64,000 nt of DNA from Niebla homalea (lineage: Eukaryota; Ascomycota; Lecanoromycetes; Lecanorales; Ramalinaceae): assembly GCA_019925105.1 (NCBI GenBank), contig JAHGAU010000011.1, positions 930,001 to 994,000 of the forward strand, in the 5' to 3' direction. Positions 12,690 through 26,353 of this stretch are shown here, piece by piece. Made by a program: the position numbers and the translations under genes. The notes under the pieces are model-generated. The model made no database searches. It was not told the origin of the DNA and worked only from the letters and a program-made list of their open reading frames with translations. Each line of letters opens with the position of its first letter. Position 1 is the stretch's first letter.

Positions 12690-13650
12690 GCCGTGGTGAA
12701 AAGTGGGCTTTCTAACGTAAAGTCTACTATGGATTACTTAATAACAAAAAAGGTAATAAAGGGTTCAAGTAAGGGCTTAAGCAAGGGCTTAAGTAAAGGT
12801 TTGGTAAAGGGCTTGGTAATTGGCTTGGTAAGGGGCATAGTAAAGGGCTTGCTGGGGATGAGGGTGGTGGTGATGGTCTTAGTGAAGGTAAGGTAGGTAA
12901 GGTTATAGGTGGGGGTGCAGGTGAGGGTGCAGGGTGAGAGGCCTTGCTCAGCCCTCAATTTCTCCATCTGAACCACGCTGTTTTTGGGCCTGTTGCGGTA
13001 GGGGAGTACGGGCAACGGGCGTCACCTCTTGCTGCAGGGCCTGGTGAAGGGCCTGGTGAAGGGCCTGGTGAAGGGCCTGGTGAAGGGCCTGGTGAAGGGC
13101 CTGGTGAAGGGTCTAGTGAGGGTTCAAGTGAGGGTGCAGGTAAGGGGCCTTGCTCAGCTCTCGGGTTCTCCATGTAAATCACGGTGTTTTTGGGCTTACT
13201 GCCGCGGGGGGCATACGCGTATCAGGCGTCACCTCTTGCTGAAGGGTTTGGTAAAGGGCTTGCTAAAGCGCTTGGTGAAGGGCTTGGTGAAGGGTTTGCT
13301 GAAGGTAAATGTGAGGGTGCAGTAGGTGAGAGTGAAGGGCCCAATGAGGGCTTGCTGAGGGGCTTGCTGAGGGGCCCGGTAAAGGGTTTGCTGAAAGGCC
13401 TGGTAAAGGGTGCAGGTGAGAGGGCGGTAGGTAAGGGTGCGGTAGGTGAGGGTGATAAGGGTAAGGGTAAGGGGCCTTGCTTCGCTTTTAGATTCTCCAT
13501 CCATATCACGGTATTTTTAAGCATGCTGGGGTGGGGGCATATTGGGATCGGGCGTCACCTCTTGCTGAAGGGGCCGGTAAAGGGCCCGGTAAAGGGCTTG
13601 CTGAAGGGTTTGCTGACGGGCCTGGTAAGGGGCTCAGGCAGGTGAGGTAG
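12690..13650 (+). repeat. 12-bp minisatellite with three interspersed conserved units
   Basis: A variable 12-bp unit of the form GGGCTTGGTAAA or GGGCCTGGTGAA is repeated many times. It is interrupted three times (about 12935-13030, 13148-13245, 13470-13570) by a conserved ~95-bp unit containing CACGGTGTTTTTGGGC or a variant of it and GGGCGTCACCTCTTGCTG. Because 12 is a multiple of 3, several frames stay open and give Gly/Lys/Leu or Gly/Glu/Pro repeats on both strands. I regard these as artefacts. A fourth related unit lies inside the TIR element at 52.6 kb. Confidence 0.8.
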
Positions 13651-14178
13651 GTGAGGTAGGTGAGGGTGGTGAGTGGTGAGGGTATCCAAATGTCAACAAA
13701 CCGGCTCAGCCCCTAGAACTACCACGTCGCAATCGCCAAATAGCCATACAAACCACCCTTTTGGTGAGGGCATCACCAACCACTACTTGGTTTTATCTGA
13801 AATTTGAGAGACCGATTGCAATAATAATACTCTCAAACCTTCAGCCCGATGCACTGAAATTTTGGTGGTAAATGTGGAAGTATCTAAAGTGTGATTTTAT
13901 TTTTGAGATTCTCAGATTTTTGATGTTCCTCGGTTAAGTCACATGACATTACACTCCTATTCGGGACTCTTGGCAATGATGAAAATCAAACGAGAAGATG
14001 ACGCATTTCGGTCATATGATTTCCCGCTGTAGGGCTGAATGCTTGCCAAGACATCCATCGCGTCATTATTTACACCAGCAAAATCAATCTTCTCTCCTTC
14101 ACTTTCTTCTTCAGCTTCTTCTTCACCTTCTTCTCAATTCACCGTGCGCTAATACCCAATGCCTAATGCTTAAGCCCA
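13651..14178 (+). promoter_or_regulatory. GC-balanced region upstream of gene 1
   Basis: No gene is seen. The sequence is not RIP-mutated. A long pyrimidine-rich stretch (about 14086-14140, repeated CTTCTT) lies just upstream of the ATG at 14179, as is common in filamentous fungal promoters. No specific operator could be recognised. Confidence 0.45.
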
Positions 14179-15635
14179 ATGTCTCATTCAACCGACTCTC
14201 CGGATATTACTTTGGCTCTTGCTTGGGTGTCTGATCTCAATCCTTCCTCCTTTCGCAATCCTGAATCGCCTTCGACCCTCTCGCCCGCATCTCACATCTC
14301 TGATCCATCGTCTTCATCTTCTATCTCCGACCCTTCGCCAATCAAGGCGTCCCGCGGCAAGCGCAAGAGAAGTAACAGTGGGAGCAAAGAGGAGCAAGAG
14401 ATCACACCCTCCAAGATCCCTCGCCTGACCAGGCAGGCTCTCAGGACCATACCGGGTAACAGCAGGATGGGTAGGATTGTAAGCTTTCCATCTCTCCGAG
14501 TCGCGCATATTGCACAATTGGCAAGGTGTCAGTAGGACTGACTGCCTTTCCTGTACAGTCCAGTCCTCAGAAGACTCCCACCAGCCGAAAGGCCGTCAGC
14601 TCTCCAGCGCCTGATCCTGCCAAGATCACCTCAAATGTCCACAATACCCGTCTGGCTCTAGCCAGCATTGGCCTTTATTACAGCCTTCCAGAAGTCAAGG
14701 ACAAATATCCAGCCTTCTTCGAAATGGTGGAAGACCACCTGAAAGTGGAGCGAGATTCCGCCATGGCGGCCAAGTCGACCAAGAAATGCATCGACTATAC
14801 GTATGACAATGCCACCACGGGCGAGAAATCCTACTTCCAGGGCATGAATCCCCTCGTATTCAAAGATAGCTATACGGGAACTTCCAAGAAGCGCGGCTTC
14901 GAGGGGGAGCTTAAACGTCAAGAAATGTCCTTCCTCAAGGATGATCACCTGGTCAGCCGGCAGGACATCCTTTTCCCCCCTTGCACATTACCATATACTG
15001 GGAAAGGTCTCGGCCTGAGCACCCCGAAACCGGACTGGTTATATGGGATGAAGCAAAACATGTACCTTCGGCCCCAACACAGGGTACCCGATCACGTACG
15101 GCCATATATTAGCTTTGGCACCGACCTCGATCACGCCTTTTTTGCTATTGAGAACAAGGGGTGTGAAGGGACCATTGAGGAGGCCGAGAACCAGTGCATC
15201 CGGACCGGAGCTGCCTTGGTTCATGCCCGTCGACAGCTCAACAGGCTGGCTGACGACGCAACAAAGCATCTTCCTCCTGCTGCTGCCTTTGACATCGCTC
15301 CAAACCTTACGACCCCGACCACTGGCCTGGCTACCCCTCCTGCCTCAGCGTCAATTGCGACAGGTCCAGACCACGATTCCTTCTACTTCACCTGTGCCTG
15401 GGCCCCCGGGATGGCACGCATTTTCGTCCATTGGTTCGAGGATTTGGGGCCAGAGGAGGAAGGCATCATCCACATGACGCGATTAAGGGGATACCTGGCC
15501 GACAATGAGGACCATTTGAAAGAATTCAGAATGGTGGGACATAACATCTTCGACTGGGGAATCCACGTCAACCAGAAAGCTTCCAAGGCAGCTGTGGCGA
15601 AGATCGTTGATCAGGCAAGGGCAGAACGTGCATAA
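14179..15635 (+). CDS. PD-(D/E)XK nuclease-like protein (DUF7924-like), gene 1
   Basis: The two-exon model joins 14179-14478 and 14559-15635 and gives 458 aa. The 80-bp intron has a GTAAGC donor, a CTGAC branch site at 14538-14542 and a TACAG acceptor, and splices in phase 0. The N-terminus (1-100) is Ser/Pro-rich and disordered, with a KRKR cluster at 61-64 that suggests nuclear import. The C-terminal domain carries a PD motif at 258-259 (KPDWLYG) and E298-x-K300 (AIENKG), then AENQ and LVHARR. This spacing and order match the restriction-endonuclease-like fold of fungal PD-(D/E)XK/DUF7924 proteins. The order is the same in gene 2 at 53.4-55.3 kb (PD, 38 or 39 residues, E-x-K, then an A-rich helix), so the two are distant paralogues. 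The gene is intact and not RIP-mutated. Nuclease activity and biological role are inferred only. Confidence 0.8.
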
Positions 15636-16964
15636 GGGGTATGCGGCAGGGGAGGGTTGGAGAAAAAGAGAGGCAAGAATGGGTTACTAAAGCATACAGG
15701 GTGCCAACATGAGTTTAATGATGATATGATCTCCGGGGTATTACCGAAGTCGAGTCTCTAGCCCGGTGGGCCAGGTGGTGTGGGTGAGTGAGAGCAAGGG
15801 TGAGGCCAGGTGGCCGTGAGTTACTCCAGAAGTAGGTAGAAGCCTGGTGACGGAACTCTACCAAGCTTGCTGATGGACTCGACATCATGAATATAAGCTC
15901 ATTCACAGTGTAGATGAGCTTTGAGAGATAACGCATGCCGCATAGTCCGTTATACTTGGTTTGTGGCTTGTCCCTTCTTACCGCCATTAAAGTAAGTATT
16001 TTCTAGAGACTGGACTCGCCAGTCTCGGCTCGTTCCAGCCCCTTATTAGCTTTAAATCATTGCCCGATGACCAATTCGATGCTCCGCAGCCTCTCCTACG
16101 CTTGATATCCGGACTCCTCTCAGAATGTCCTTTTGTCCTCTTTCCCGCGAAGATACCCACGAATCTTAAGGTTTATCGGGGATTATCTATGGCATGATTC
16201 GAGAGACAAGGTACCAGCATCAGCGGTAACTTCGAAATCCAGAAGCGGCACTGGACAAGATTCGCACCTGTAGCTCTAGTTCTTATCTTCGGCATACCCA
16301 CCACGACGGTTACCCCGAGGCGAGGCCTTCGACGCGTTGGTCCGAAGGGGCGAGTACCGGTTGCCTCCACGTGCTCTAGCTCAGCTTCTCTAATAGCTAT
16401 CGCCACTATCGTCGTTGTCCCCTTCTGCGTTTCATTCTTTGTTATATTCTTTGAAAAAGGGAGAAGAGCTGGCAGGCGTCGCCCCAGCTGATTTGGGCTT
16501 CCTTTGACCGTGATTTCAACCATTGCCCCTGAAAAAACGCAGATTGGAACCTCAAGTGGATTGGGTATGTTCTTATTGCCTGGAATATTGCGCGGGAGGG
16601 GGTTTTCTAGCCGGAGCAAAGAGGTAGTATATGAACTGCCGTTATCAACGAACTCGAATCTGTCAAGCTTTCTACCTAACCCCCGTCTATTCCCCTGCAC
16701 TCACCTGCAGCATATCCTCGTCGTCATCGATCCAATCCATCAATAAAGAAACCCAAACGACGATTAACAAGGACGAACGAATCAACCTATTAATACACTC
16801 CAGTCTACTTATCCCTCCTCCCAGTCAATTGCAAGTCCAATCACCCTTATACTCAACCCTCCCCCCCCCGGCTCCTCGATTACCACCCTCTCCTCACCTA
16901 TCACCCCGGGGCCGATGCAATAAAGCCTCCACGCGATCACGGGCTCCCGTGGATCACGGGCTCC
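15636..16964. other. GC-balanced intergenic region, no confident gene
   Basis: Not RIP-mutated. The longest frame is on the minus strand (16700-16173, about 175 codons). It shows no recognisable domain and overlaps an equally open plus-strand frame, so it is not called as a gene. A pyrimidine-rich, repeat-like stretch at about 16840-16960 (GATCACGGGCTC repeated twice) leads into the tandem array. Confidence 0.5.
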
Positions 16965-17289
16965 AACGATTCACGCATTGGTAAGGCCTTTTTCCGGGGT
17001 GGCACCGGTCGTCCACGCTTAGGGGCTTTAACGATTCACTTATTAATAAGGCCTTTTCCCGGGGTGGCGCCGGTCGTCCACGCTTAAAGGCTTTAACGAT
17101 TCATTTATTGGTAAGGCCTTTTCCCGGGGTGGCGCCGGTCATTTACGCTTAAAGGCTTTAACGATTTACTTATTAATAAGGTTTTTTCCTAGGGTAACGC
17201 CGGTCGTTTATGCTTAAGGGCTTTAACGATTTATTTATTAATAAAACTTTTTCCCGGCGTAACGCCGGTAATTTACGTTAAAAGGCTAT
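16965..17289. repeat. Five 65-bp tandem repeats with a mutation gradient
   Basis: The units start at AACGAT at 16965, 17030, 17095, 17160 and 17225, an exact 65-bp period. Each contains the core of AACGATT, GGTAAGGCCTTTT and CCGGGGTGGCGCCGGTC. Units 1-3 keep GGTGGC and CCACGC. Units 4-5 carry GGTAAC, GTTTAC and similar changes, that is, increasing C-to-T and G-to-A changes toward the AT-rich block on the right. The array marks the edge of the RIP-mutated domain. Confidence 0.9.
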
Positions 17290-20200
17290 ATTAATTTAAT
17301 AATTAATAAGAATTAATTAAAGAAATTTTAATAAAAATTATATTTTCTGCTTTTTATCGGTTAATAAAGTTAATTTAATAATTAAATTATTATTTTTATA
17401 TTTTATATTAAGTTATTTAAACTATTAAAACCGTCAATAATATATCCCGGGTTTAACGTTAAATCCGTTAAATCGTCCCGATTAAGTTAACGCGTTTATT
17501 ATTTTTAAATTATATATTTACCCTTAAATCTATTTATAATATATATATTATTAACTTTTTTAATTATATTTCCATTTAAATAACTTAATTATAATAAAAT
17601 AATATTTAAAGTAATTACCATTTTATATTAACTTAATTTAATTTAGCCCCGTTTTTATAATAATTTTTTTTATTATATATTATTTTATAAAATGATCTTC
17701 TGCTTAAAGTACGGATATATATACGTTAAGGTTATTTTAATTATTTATATCCGGAAATAATATTTTAAAATTATATTAAAAAACCGGTAAACCTTAATAG
17801 ATTAATTATAACCCTTTTATCCGTTCCCTTAATATAAGATTAAGTTACCGTTTATTCCGTAACCTTTTATTTTTTAATTAAAGATTTATTAAAACGTATA
17901 TTAATATACCCTTTATTAACCTTTACGATATCTTTATAAAAGCTTAAAGGGTATAAAAGCTAACACTATTAATGTCTGGACTTCATGTGAAGTACGGATA
18001 GCTGACCAATAGGAGAGGCTGTATGTAGTAAGTTATCTGCTAAGTCTTGGATCTGAACTTTATATAAAGTACGGATACTTTATTTTAATGTATCTTGAAA
18101 ATTAAGTACTTAATTTATTAACTTTCTATATAAAAGTTATAAAGGAAAATAAGCGTATTTAAATAAGCTTTTATTAATAAAATTTTATAAAGTCGTTATT
18201 AAAGAAATATTATTTATAATATTTTTTACTTAAAATACGGAAAGCGACTTTATATAATTTAATTTAAGTCCTTAAGGTTAAATTTATATAAAGTATTATA
18301 AACTGTTTCTTCTAATATATATTCCTTATAATTATACTTTATATACTTAAATTATATCCGGTTTACTTTAACTTTTATAAATTATATTTATTTATTCCCT
18401 TTATTTTCTTACGATATAAAGAACGTTAAGTTACGGTACCTCCTTTAATATAAAGTAATCCTTTATATAAAGTATTAATATTATATTATAATTAAAAATA
18501 TTAAGTAATATCTCTAAGATTAATATATAGTTAAAAGGCGTTAAGTTTAAGATATAATAAATAAAATTACTTCTCTTAAGTTCTTTTTTCCCTTAAATAT
18601 AATATTTCCTTTATTATATAATCCGTTAATTAAAGGTTTTTAAGTTAAGGAGTTCTTTAAATATATTTTACCGTATTATAATAATAAGGCGATTATATAT
18701 AATTAAGTAAGAGAGAAAGTTGTAAAATATATTTCTAAAACGCATAAGGTTGAACTTAAGAAAAAGGTAAAGTTAATTAAAGGAATAATTAAAATAATTA
18801 ATATATAGTTATTTTTTTAATATCTATTATATTAATAATTTGAAGTTAATCCTATTATAGTAATTATTCCTTTTTACCTCTTAATAATAAACTATATACG
18901 TTAACGTTTAAATAACTTTTATTAATAAAGTTAATATAATTAAGAAGAATAATTTAAAAAATTTAATTTAAATCTTTAACTTTATAAAGCTTAAACTTTT
19001 CCCTGGTTATTTAATATTAATATTATACCGTTCTTAAAAAAGCTATCCGTAAATAAAGAAACGCTTAACGATTTATTAAAAATAATTATATATAATAAGT
19101 TTTCGTAATTATAACTATATATAATATTAATTAATATAAATAAGGAATTTAAAGAGTTATTAATAAAGGTCTTAATTAATAAAGGTATATTAAACCGTAT
19201 AAAGTACTTATATCGTTATTATCGTTTTAAATTAAGTCGGTATACTATAAATTGGGTAATATTACGTTACTTAAATAGCTTTCACCTTAACTACTTATAA
19301 ATAATCCCTTTTATTAAAGTTTAAAAGATAATAATATTAAGTAAATATATGGACCTTTGGAGTTTATTATTGGTTTTTTTCACGCGAATCCTCCGTTAAT
19401 TAAATTATTATTTATATTCTCGGTTTTTTTATTATGATTATAAGCTTTAAACGCGCGTTCAGCAGGTTTTAAAGACTATAAAGGGGTTATATATAGTTAA
19501 TTTATCTTATATAAACTTTAATAAATACCTTTATAAAATTAATAATAATAATAACTTAAATAAGAAGAATAAAAATATCCAACTATATATACGGGTATTA
19601 CGTAAAGCGATTAATTGGCTTTTAGCTGGCTTAATTTATTAATTATATATGTAAGATATTTTCTTATTATTAATTATCATATATAATATTTATTAAATTT
19701 TATATAAGAATAAAGCTTAAATTACGGTTATAGAGTTCCGTCCTTTTTTAAGTGGTATAATTTATTATATATAATTATTCCTTCTCGGTTATTATTTATA
19801 TCTTTATTAACGTTAATATCTTTAACCGTAATTATAAGATTTTATATTAAGGCAATATTAATAATATTTAGTTAATAATACTTTAAGTTCGATAACGGAG
19901 TTAAGTTATTAATGACTTATATATCGGATTATTAATAATAACTTTATATAATTCTCCGTTATAATGATTTCGGATAATTCTATATAAATTAATTATATTT
20001 ATTTCGAGTTATAAATTAACTATTAATAAAAAGGATTATAATTAATATTTTAATAAATTTTAAAGATCTTATTTAAAGATTTATTTTTTAACTTAATTAA
20101 GTTATAACGGTTTCCCGTCTTTTTATTATGAAATAACCCTACGGAAAAGAAGCTTAAATAGAGTTTCCTTAAGGATTAGCGTAATAGATTAAATAACGTA

Positions 20201-23200
20201 TAAAATAAGCTTTTTAAATAATTATATATAAATATTAATCTATATAATCGATTTTTTATACCGGAGTCCTCTAAGGATTTATTAAATCTTAATATTAATT
20301 TTAATCCGAACCGTATAAAGATTAAAGGCTATTTTAATCGGTATTAATAGTTTTTATAGTTAATTGCAATCTTAATTTATATAATTATAAGATTATTATT
20401 TTAACGTAAAAAGCTATTAAGTCTTTTATAATATAATTAAAAGACTCTTTATAATATTTATATTTTATAAGGGCTATTAATAGTTACTTCGGGTTATTAT
20501 AAATTATTTTAATATATAGGGTTCTGATTAATTATATAATTCTTATTTCCTTAATTAAGGGATCTCGTTATCTATTATTTAATTTATATGCCTTCTTTTC
20601 TTTATTTCCTTTATAATTATATATTAATAAATATCTTACGGGGCTTTTTATTTTTCTTTGATTCATAAATATAATTACTAAATAGCTTCTTTTCATATAT
20701 TAAGAAGTATACCGTATGATTATTAAGAATTTAATTAAGCCCGTAATCTTAATAATATATAATTATTATTTTCGATTAACGGTTTTTTTAAGGATTAAGC
20801 TATTAATTTTACGGGATCGTACCTTAATAAAGGCTCCCGGATAATTCTTCGGATTTTAATTTTAAAGGAATAAGGTTAAGTAAAGATCTTATTATAAAGA
20901 TTATTAATAACGTTTATTATATTTAAGCCGTATATATAGCCCGTATAAATCGTAATTATTATAATAATACCTTATCATTTATATTTAGGTTAAACGATAG
21001 TTTACTTAAGGAATTCTATAACTTAAGTAAAAGTTAATATTAACTATATTATATATAAAACCTTATTTAAATTACATTTAATTAAAAACAATTAATAAGC
21101 GCCTCTATAAAGTAATTTTTAATATGGAAATAATTTACCTTTAATTCGCGATTAAAAGTCCGTTTATAATTTTAGACTTAACCTGCGATTAAAGCTGGAC
21201 TTTAGTAGTTATTTAATTTTATTACGGCACCTTAAAACTTTATATAAAAAGATACTTTATAGTTAATTATTTACTTATTATTTAAAACGGTTATTATAAT
21301 GCCTACGGGAGGTAAAAAGATTATTCTATATATTATATTTTCCTTATTATTAACCTTATAGGTAATTATAGTTATACTTCCTTTAATTTTATTACGATAA
21401 GATCTCTTTTAACGTTATTAAAAATAAAAGGTTCTTTATTAATATTTTAATTAAATAAATTATATAAAAAAGCGATTATATATAATTTTTAAATTAATTT
21501 TTATTAATATAAACGTCGCGGTTTCTTTTATTTTCTTGGGTTTTTTTTACCGGCTTTATTAGGTTAATTGGCTAAATTAATTAATTCTAGATAAGGCTTA
21601 TTTAATCCTTACGATATTAAATTACCGGGAAAACTTAAGATTATTAATAATGCTTCGTTAAATTAAATACCCTTTTATTTATTTAATAGTTACGTTATTA
21701 TTAATTATGGAGTTAAATCTTTAATAATCTTTATTCTTAATACGTTTAACCCTTTATCGGAGTAATAGTAATCGCTTTAACTTATAGTATTATGTTTAAT
21801 TTTTAAGTATATTATTTCGGTTTATATTCAATATTAATATTAATTAATAATTAATCTAAACGATTATTAATCTCTATAAAAAGGAATATCATTAATAATT
21901 ATTTATAAAGAAAAGGACGGCGCGGATACTTTATTATGTTTATTAAAAAGTTTTCGGTATTTAATTTACGGAAAAGATTTAAAATGGCTTTTATTATATA
22001 AAGCTTTTAAATATAAAAAGATAAAATATTATAATTATATAAAATATTTCTACCGGGTATCCTATTTTAATCGTTACGTTAATTTTAAGTACAGGTCTCG
22101 ATTACCCTTTTATTCGGTACGTGATTTATATGGATGCTCCGTAAAACTTTACTTCGTATAATTAAGAGACCGGTCGTATAAAAAGGGATAAATTATATAT
22201 AACCTATATAGTAATCCTATTACCCCGTTAAACCGTTAATTAAGGTTGTTATTACCGTAATAATTTTCTTATTAAAGATATCCGTTAAATAACCGGTTTT
22301 TTTACTTTAAAGGGTTACTTATGGTAATTATTAACCTTTTTCCTTAATAAGTTTATTTAAGGATATTATGGGATTATATATAAAAAGTCTAATAATACTA
22401 AATATATTCCTTATATAAATTATAAAAAGGAGTCGGGTCCGGCTATAAATTAGGAGTTTTACGTTATATTAATACCGTTACAACTTATAAGTAAAATAAG
22501 TAAAAGGTCTCCGGCCAAATATTTAATAACTCTTAATAGTCTAAAAGATTATAAGTCTATATATAATAAGTAAAAGTTATAAAAAAAGCTAATTCTTTTT
22601 TTTTAACTAATTATATTTAATAATATAATATACTTTATTCGGTTAAATATTATAAAGAATATTAAAGTATTAACCTTATATAAATAACGATTAACTATAT
22701 AAGGTTAAAATTATATTTTATACTTTTTTCAACGCTATTAAATAATCCCTTTTCCCTATAAAGATTATATATAATAACGTTATAAAGACTTTATAAATTA
22801 CTTTTAACGGTTTATTCAATTTAAACTTAAGATTAAATATTATCGTTACGGTTAGTTTTTTTTTATTTATTAATAAAAAGGTAAGCTTAAGTGCCGGTAT
22901 CCATAATTTATATTCTATTATTATTAAATAATTATTACTTAAAATTACCCAGAATCGTTAAAATTAATTTAATAATTAAGGGGCTTAACGTTGAATACGG
23001 ATCCAACAGAGTAATACCCTATTTACCTTAAGTAACTTATATATAGTCGTTAACTTTTCGGCTGTCCTTTAAGGTTAAATATAGTCCGGATAATATATTA
23101 TTAGATTAATTGGGTAAAAGAACTTTATTATTTAAAGTTTTTAATAAACGTAAATATAATTAATAATAAGGATTTTAAGTTATCTTAAATAGCCTTAAGG

Positions 23201-25300
23201 TTTAAGAAAAATAAATATTAATAACTATAGACTTATATCCCCGTAAATAATATTATTTATTTTTACTTTAACTTAAAACTATATATAGTTTCCGTAAATA
23301 TATTTAAATAAATATAAGTAAATATAAGTAAATAATAATAAAAAGTAAATATATATAAGTTATTAAGATTAATAAATAATATTAATATATAAGTTAAATA
23401 ATTATTTATTTCTTTTTTTTTTTTTTTTTTTCTCATTTTTTTATATTTTATATAATTAACGGTTCTTATCTTTAATTATATACTTTATACGTAGTCCTCC
23501 TTATTTTATCTTTTTATTTAATATTATTAATTATTAATTATTTATATTATACGTAATTATTATATTAAATAGTTAATATTTTTACGATTAATTAATTATT
23601 AATGAAAACAATTTAAATATCTTTATTATATTAAATTTATCCTTAGACGGATTTAACCTTAACTTTTATGTTCTCCGATTTTACTTCCGTAAACAAATAA
23701 TACCTTATATTATTAATTATAAGTAAACGATTATTAAAAGTCCCCTTATGGTCGGACCTTAAGTCCCCGATAATATAATTATTAATATTGTTAAACGTAT
23801 TTTCTTTATTAAAGAGGATACGTATATTTATTAACTATAAACTATATAAAAAGGAAGAACTTAATTTATTTAAAATCTTTTCACCGAACTAAGGAATAAA
23901 GAGGTATATAAATTTCTTAATAATTATAAACGTAAGTTCTTTTTACCTTCTTTTTTTCTTTATATATATTTTAGTTAATATAAGGCTATATATAGTATTA
24001 AATTATTTCTATATTAATATTAAAAAAATATGCAATAAATAAATAAATAATTTTAAAGAAAATACGATTATTAAGGATAATTAAAAAGGCGCCGGTACGT
24101 AATATAACCCATTTAAGTTCACCAATAAAGATATTATTACTATTAAGGATACCGATACCAATAAACCGGAGACTACGTAAAGTCGCCCTATTATGCCGCC
24201 GCCGCGTATATTTAATAATTTAATTATTCTTAATAAGTAGCGTTTTAAACCGAAGGGTATTTTATTAAGTACTTAAAAAAAGAGCAGATTACTTATAGAT
24301 TACGTTAATATTATATTCGGATTTAAAGACCTTTATAATAGGATTAATCGTTATATCTTTAAGGAATCTATAAATAATATCGTTATTATAAAAGGCAACT
24401 TTAATAATAAGAAGATTATATATAGTTATTATAACGTAAATTATATTGACCCTTAAAAAAATATAAGTAATAAATAAGTTAAATCTTATATCCGGTTATT
24501 ACTGGTACCCGGGGGGGGGTACTAGGTAAATAAGCGTGGGAATCTGGTATACCTTTTTATTAATTTATACCGCGTTAATAAACATAAATATTAAAAGTAT
24601 TAAGCTATTAATAGTTACCTTTCCCCCATATTCAAGGCTTATAATAACGTGTCCTTCTTTACTTCGGAGATTATAATATATAAATAAGCGTTCGGCTTAA
24701 GGCCCTATACGGTATAAGTAGGATTATATAGGGTGGCCGGGTCGGGGACCAGGGGAGAAAGGGGGGGTATAAAGGGGAAAAGGGTTAAAAATGATATAAG
24801 CCATTATATATAATACTTAATAATTAATTAAGAAAGAATTTAATAATTATAACTATTTTACTTATTCTTTATTATTTATTTAAATACGGGTACTTTAATA
24901 ATTATATATAATAATATATTTTTTTATTATCTTTATTTTCTTTATAATTAATTTTAATATTATTAAGACCGTTAATAATTAGACGGAAGGATTATTTATT
25001 ATAATATTATTATTATAATATACTTTATAATACTTATTAAATAATATTGTTTTTTTAAGTTAAATTAAAATAAATATATTTTTAAAAATTCAATTACTTT
25101 TTTAAATAACGTTAAAGATATAATCTAAGTAAATTTACGGAAACTATATATAGTCTTAATAGATTTATTTTAAGGAACCTAGGATTCAAAATTAACCGGA
25201 AAAAAAAGGGATTATTTACTATAAGTAAACCTTATTCTTTACCGTTAAATTTAACGATTAAATTACGGGGTTTCTTAAAAACTTATATTATTAAAATAAA
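17290..25300. other. RIP-degraded transposon block, unclassified
   Basis: About 8 kb of TpA-rich DNA with no intact frame. It includes a GC-balanced patch at 17965-18060 with near-repeated AAGTACGGATA motifs, a poly-T run at about 23405-23432, and a G-rich patch at about 24500-24790 (poly-G runs at about 24509 and 24765). I could not recover a protein family from it. Confidence 0.5.
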
Positions 25301-26000
25301 TTTATTCTTTAAAAATTATATATTATTTAAAATATATTTAAAATTAATTATATAATTAAAAAATATAAAAAAATATATATATATTTATTTATATATTATT
25401 TATATTTTTCTTATAAATAGTTTAAGGTTTTATAATAAATAAAAAAGGGTATATTATAAAAAAATAAAACTTAATTAAATAAGAAAGGATAAAATTTAAT
25501 TAAATAATAAAATTAAAATACTTAATTTAAAAATAAAAAAAGAAATAGTTAATTAAATAATTAAGGATAATAAAAAAATTATAAAAGGTAAATAATTAAT
25601 TATATAATAAAAGATTAAAAGTTCTTAAAGAAAAAAATAAATAATTAAATTAATAATAAAAATTAAATAATAAAAAGTAAGTAATTAATTATTTAATAAA
25701 GCGTAAATAAATAAATAATAAAAAGTTAATAATTAATTAAATAAAAAAAATAATTAATTAAATAAATAATAAAAAACGTAAATAAAAAATAAAAATTAAA
25801 TAAAAAAAAGGTAAATAATAAAAAGTAAAGAATTAATTAATAAAGGGTAAATAATAAATTAAATTAAAAAAGGACTAATTAATTAAATAAAAAAAGGAAA
25901 TAATAAATAAATAATAAAAGGTAAATAATTAATTATATAATAAAAAATAAGTATTTAATTAAATAATAAAAAATAAATATTATATATAATATATATATAT
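25301..26000. repeat. Low-complexity A-rich repeats
   Basis: Degenerate repeats built from AAATAAT, AATTAATTAAATAATAAAA and GGTAAATAATTAATT. They resemble the reverse complement of the low-complexity tract at 44.6-47.4 kb. There is no coding potential. Confidence 0.7.
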
Positions 26001-26353
26001 TAAGAGCTTATTAAGTATTAATATTAAAAGGGTATAATAACTTAATACATATACTTATATTACGTATTTTTATAATTAAGTAAATATATAATTTATATTT
26101 ATTATTTATTTTTATAATATATTTACTTATTATTATTTAATATATAATAAATAATAATAATATTAATATTAATTTTTTTATTAAATTATTAATATAAATC
26201 GTATTATATTTTTATTTTTTTACTTTTTTATAAATAAAATAAATATAAATCCGTTTATTATTTAATATTTTTATTGAAATAGATCTTTTTAATAAAATAT
26301 TTATTAAATTAATAATATTTTTATTTATTATATTAATAATTTGGAATGAAATG

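Noticed and set aside
12693..13645. Several overlapping frames on both strands with KGLV, GEGP or PSPG repeats
   Set aside because: All are products of the 12-bp minisatellite. Open frames on both strands over the same bases indicate no selection for coding.
16173..16700. 175-codon minus-strand frame
   Set aside because: No recognisable domain, no clear intron context, and open plus-strand frames overlap it. Kept only as a note in the intergenic entry.
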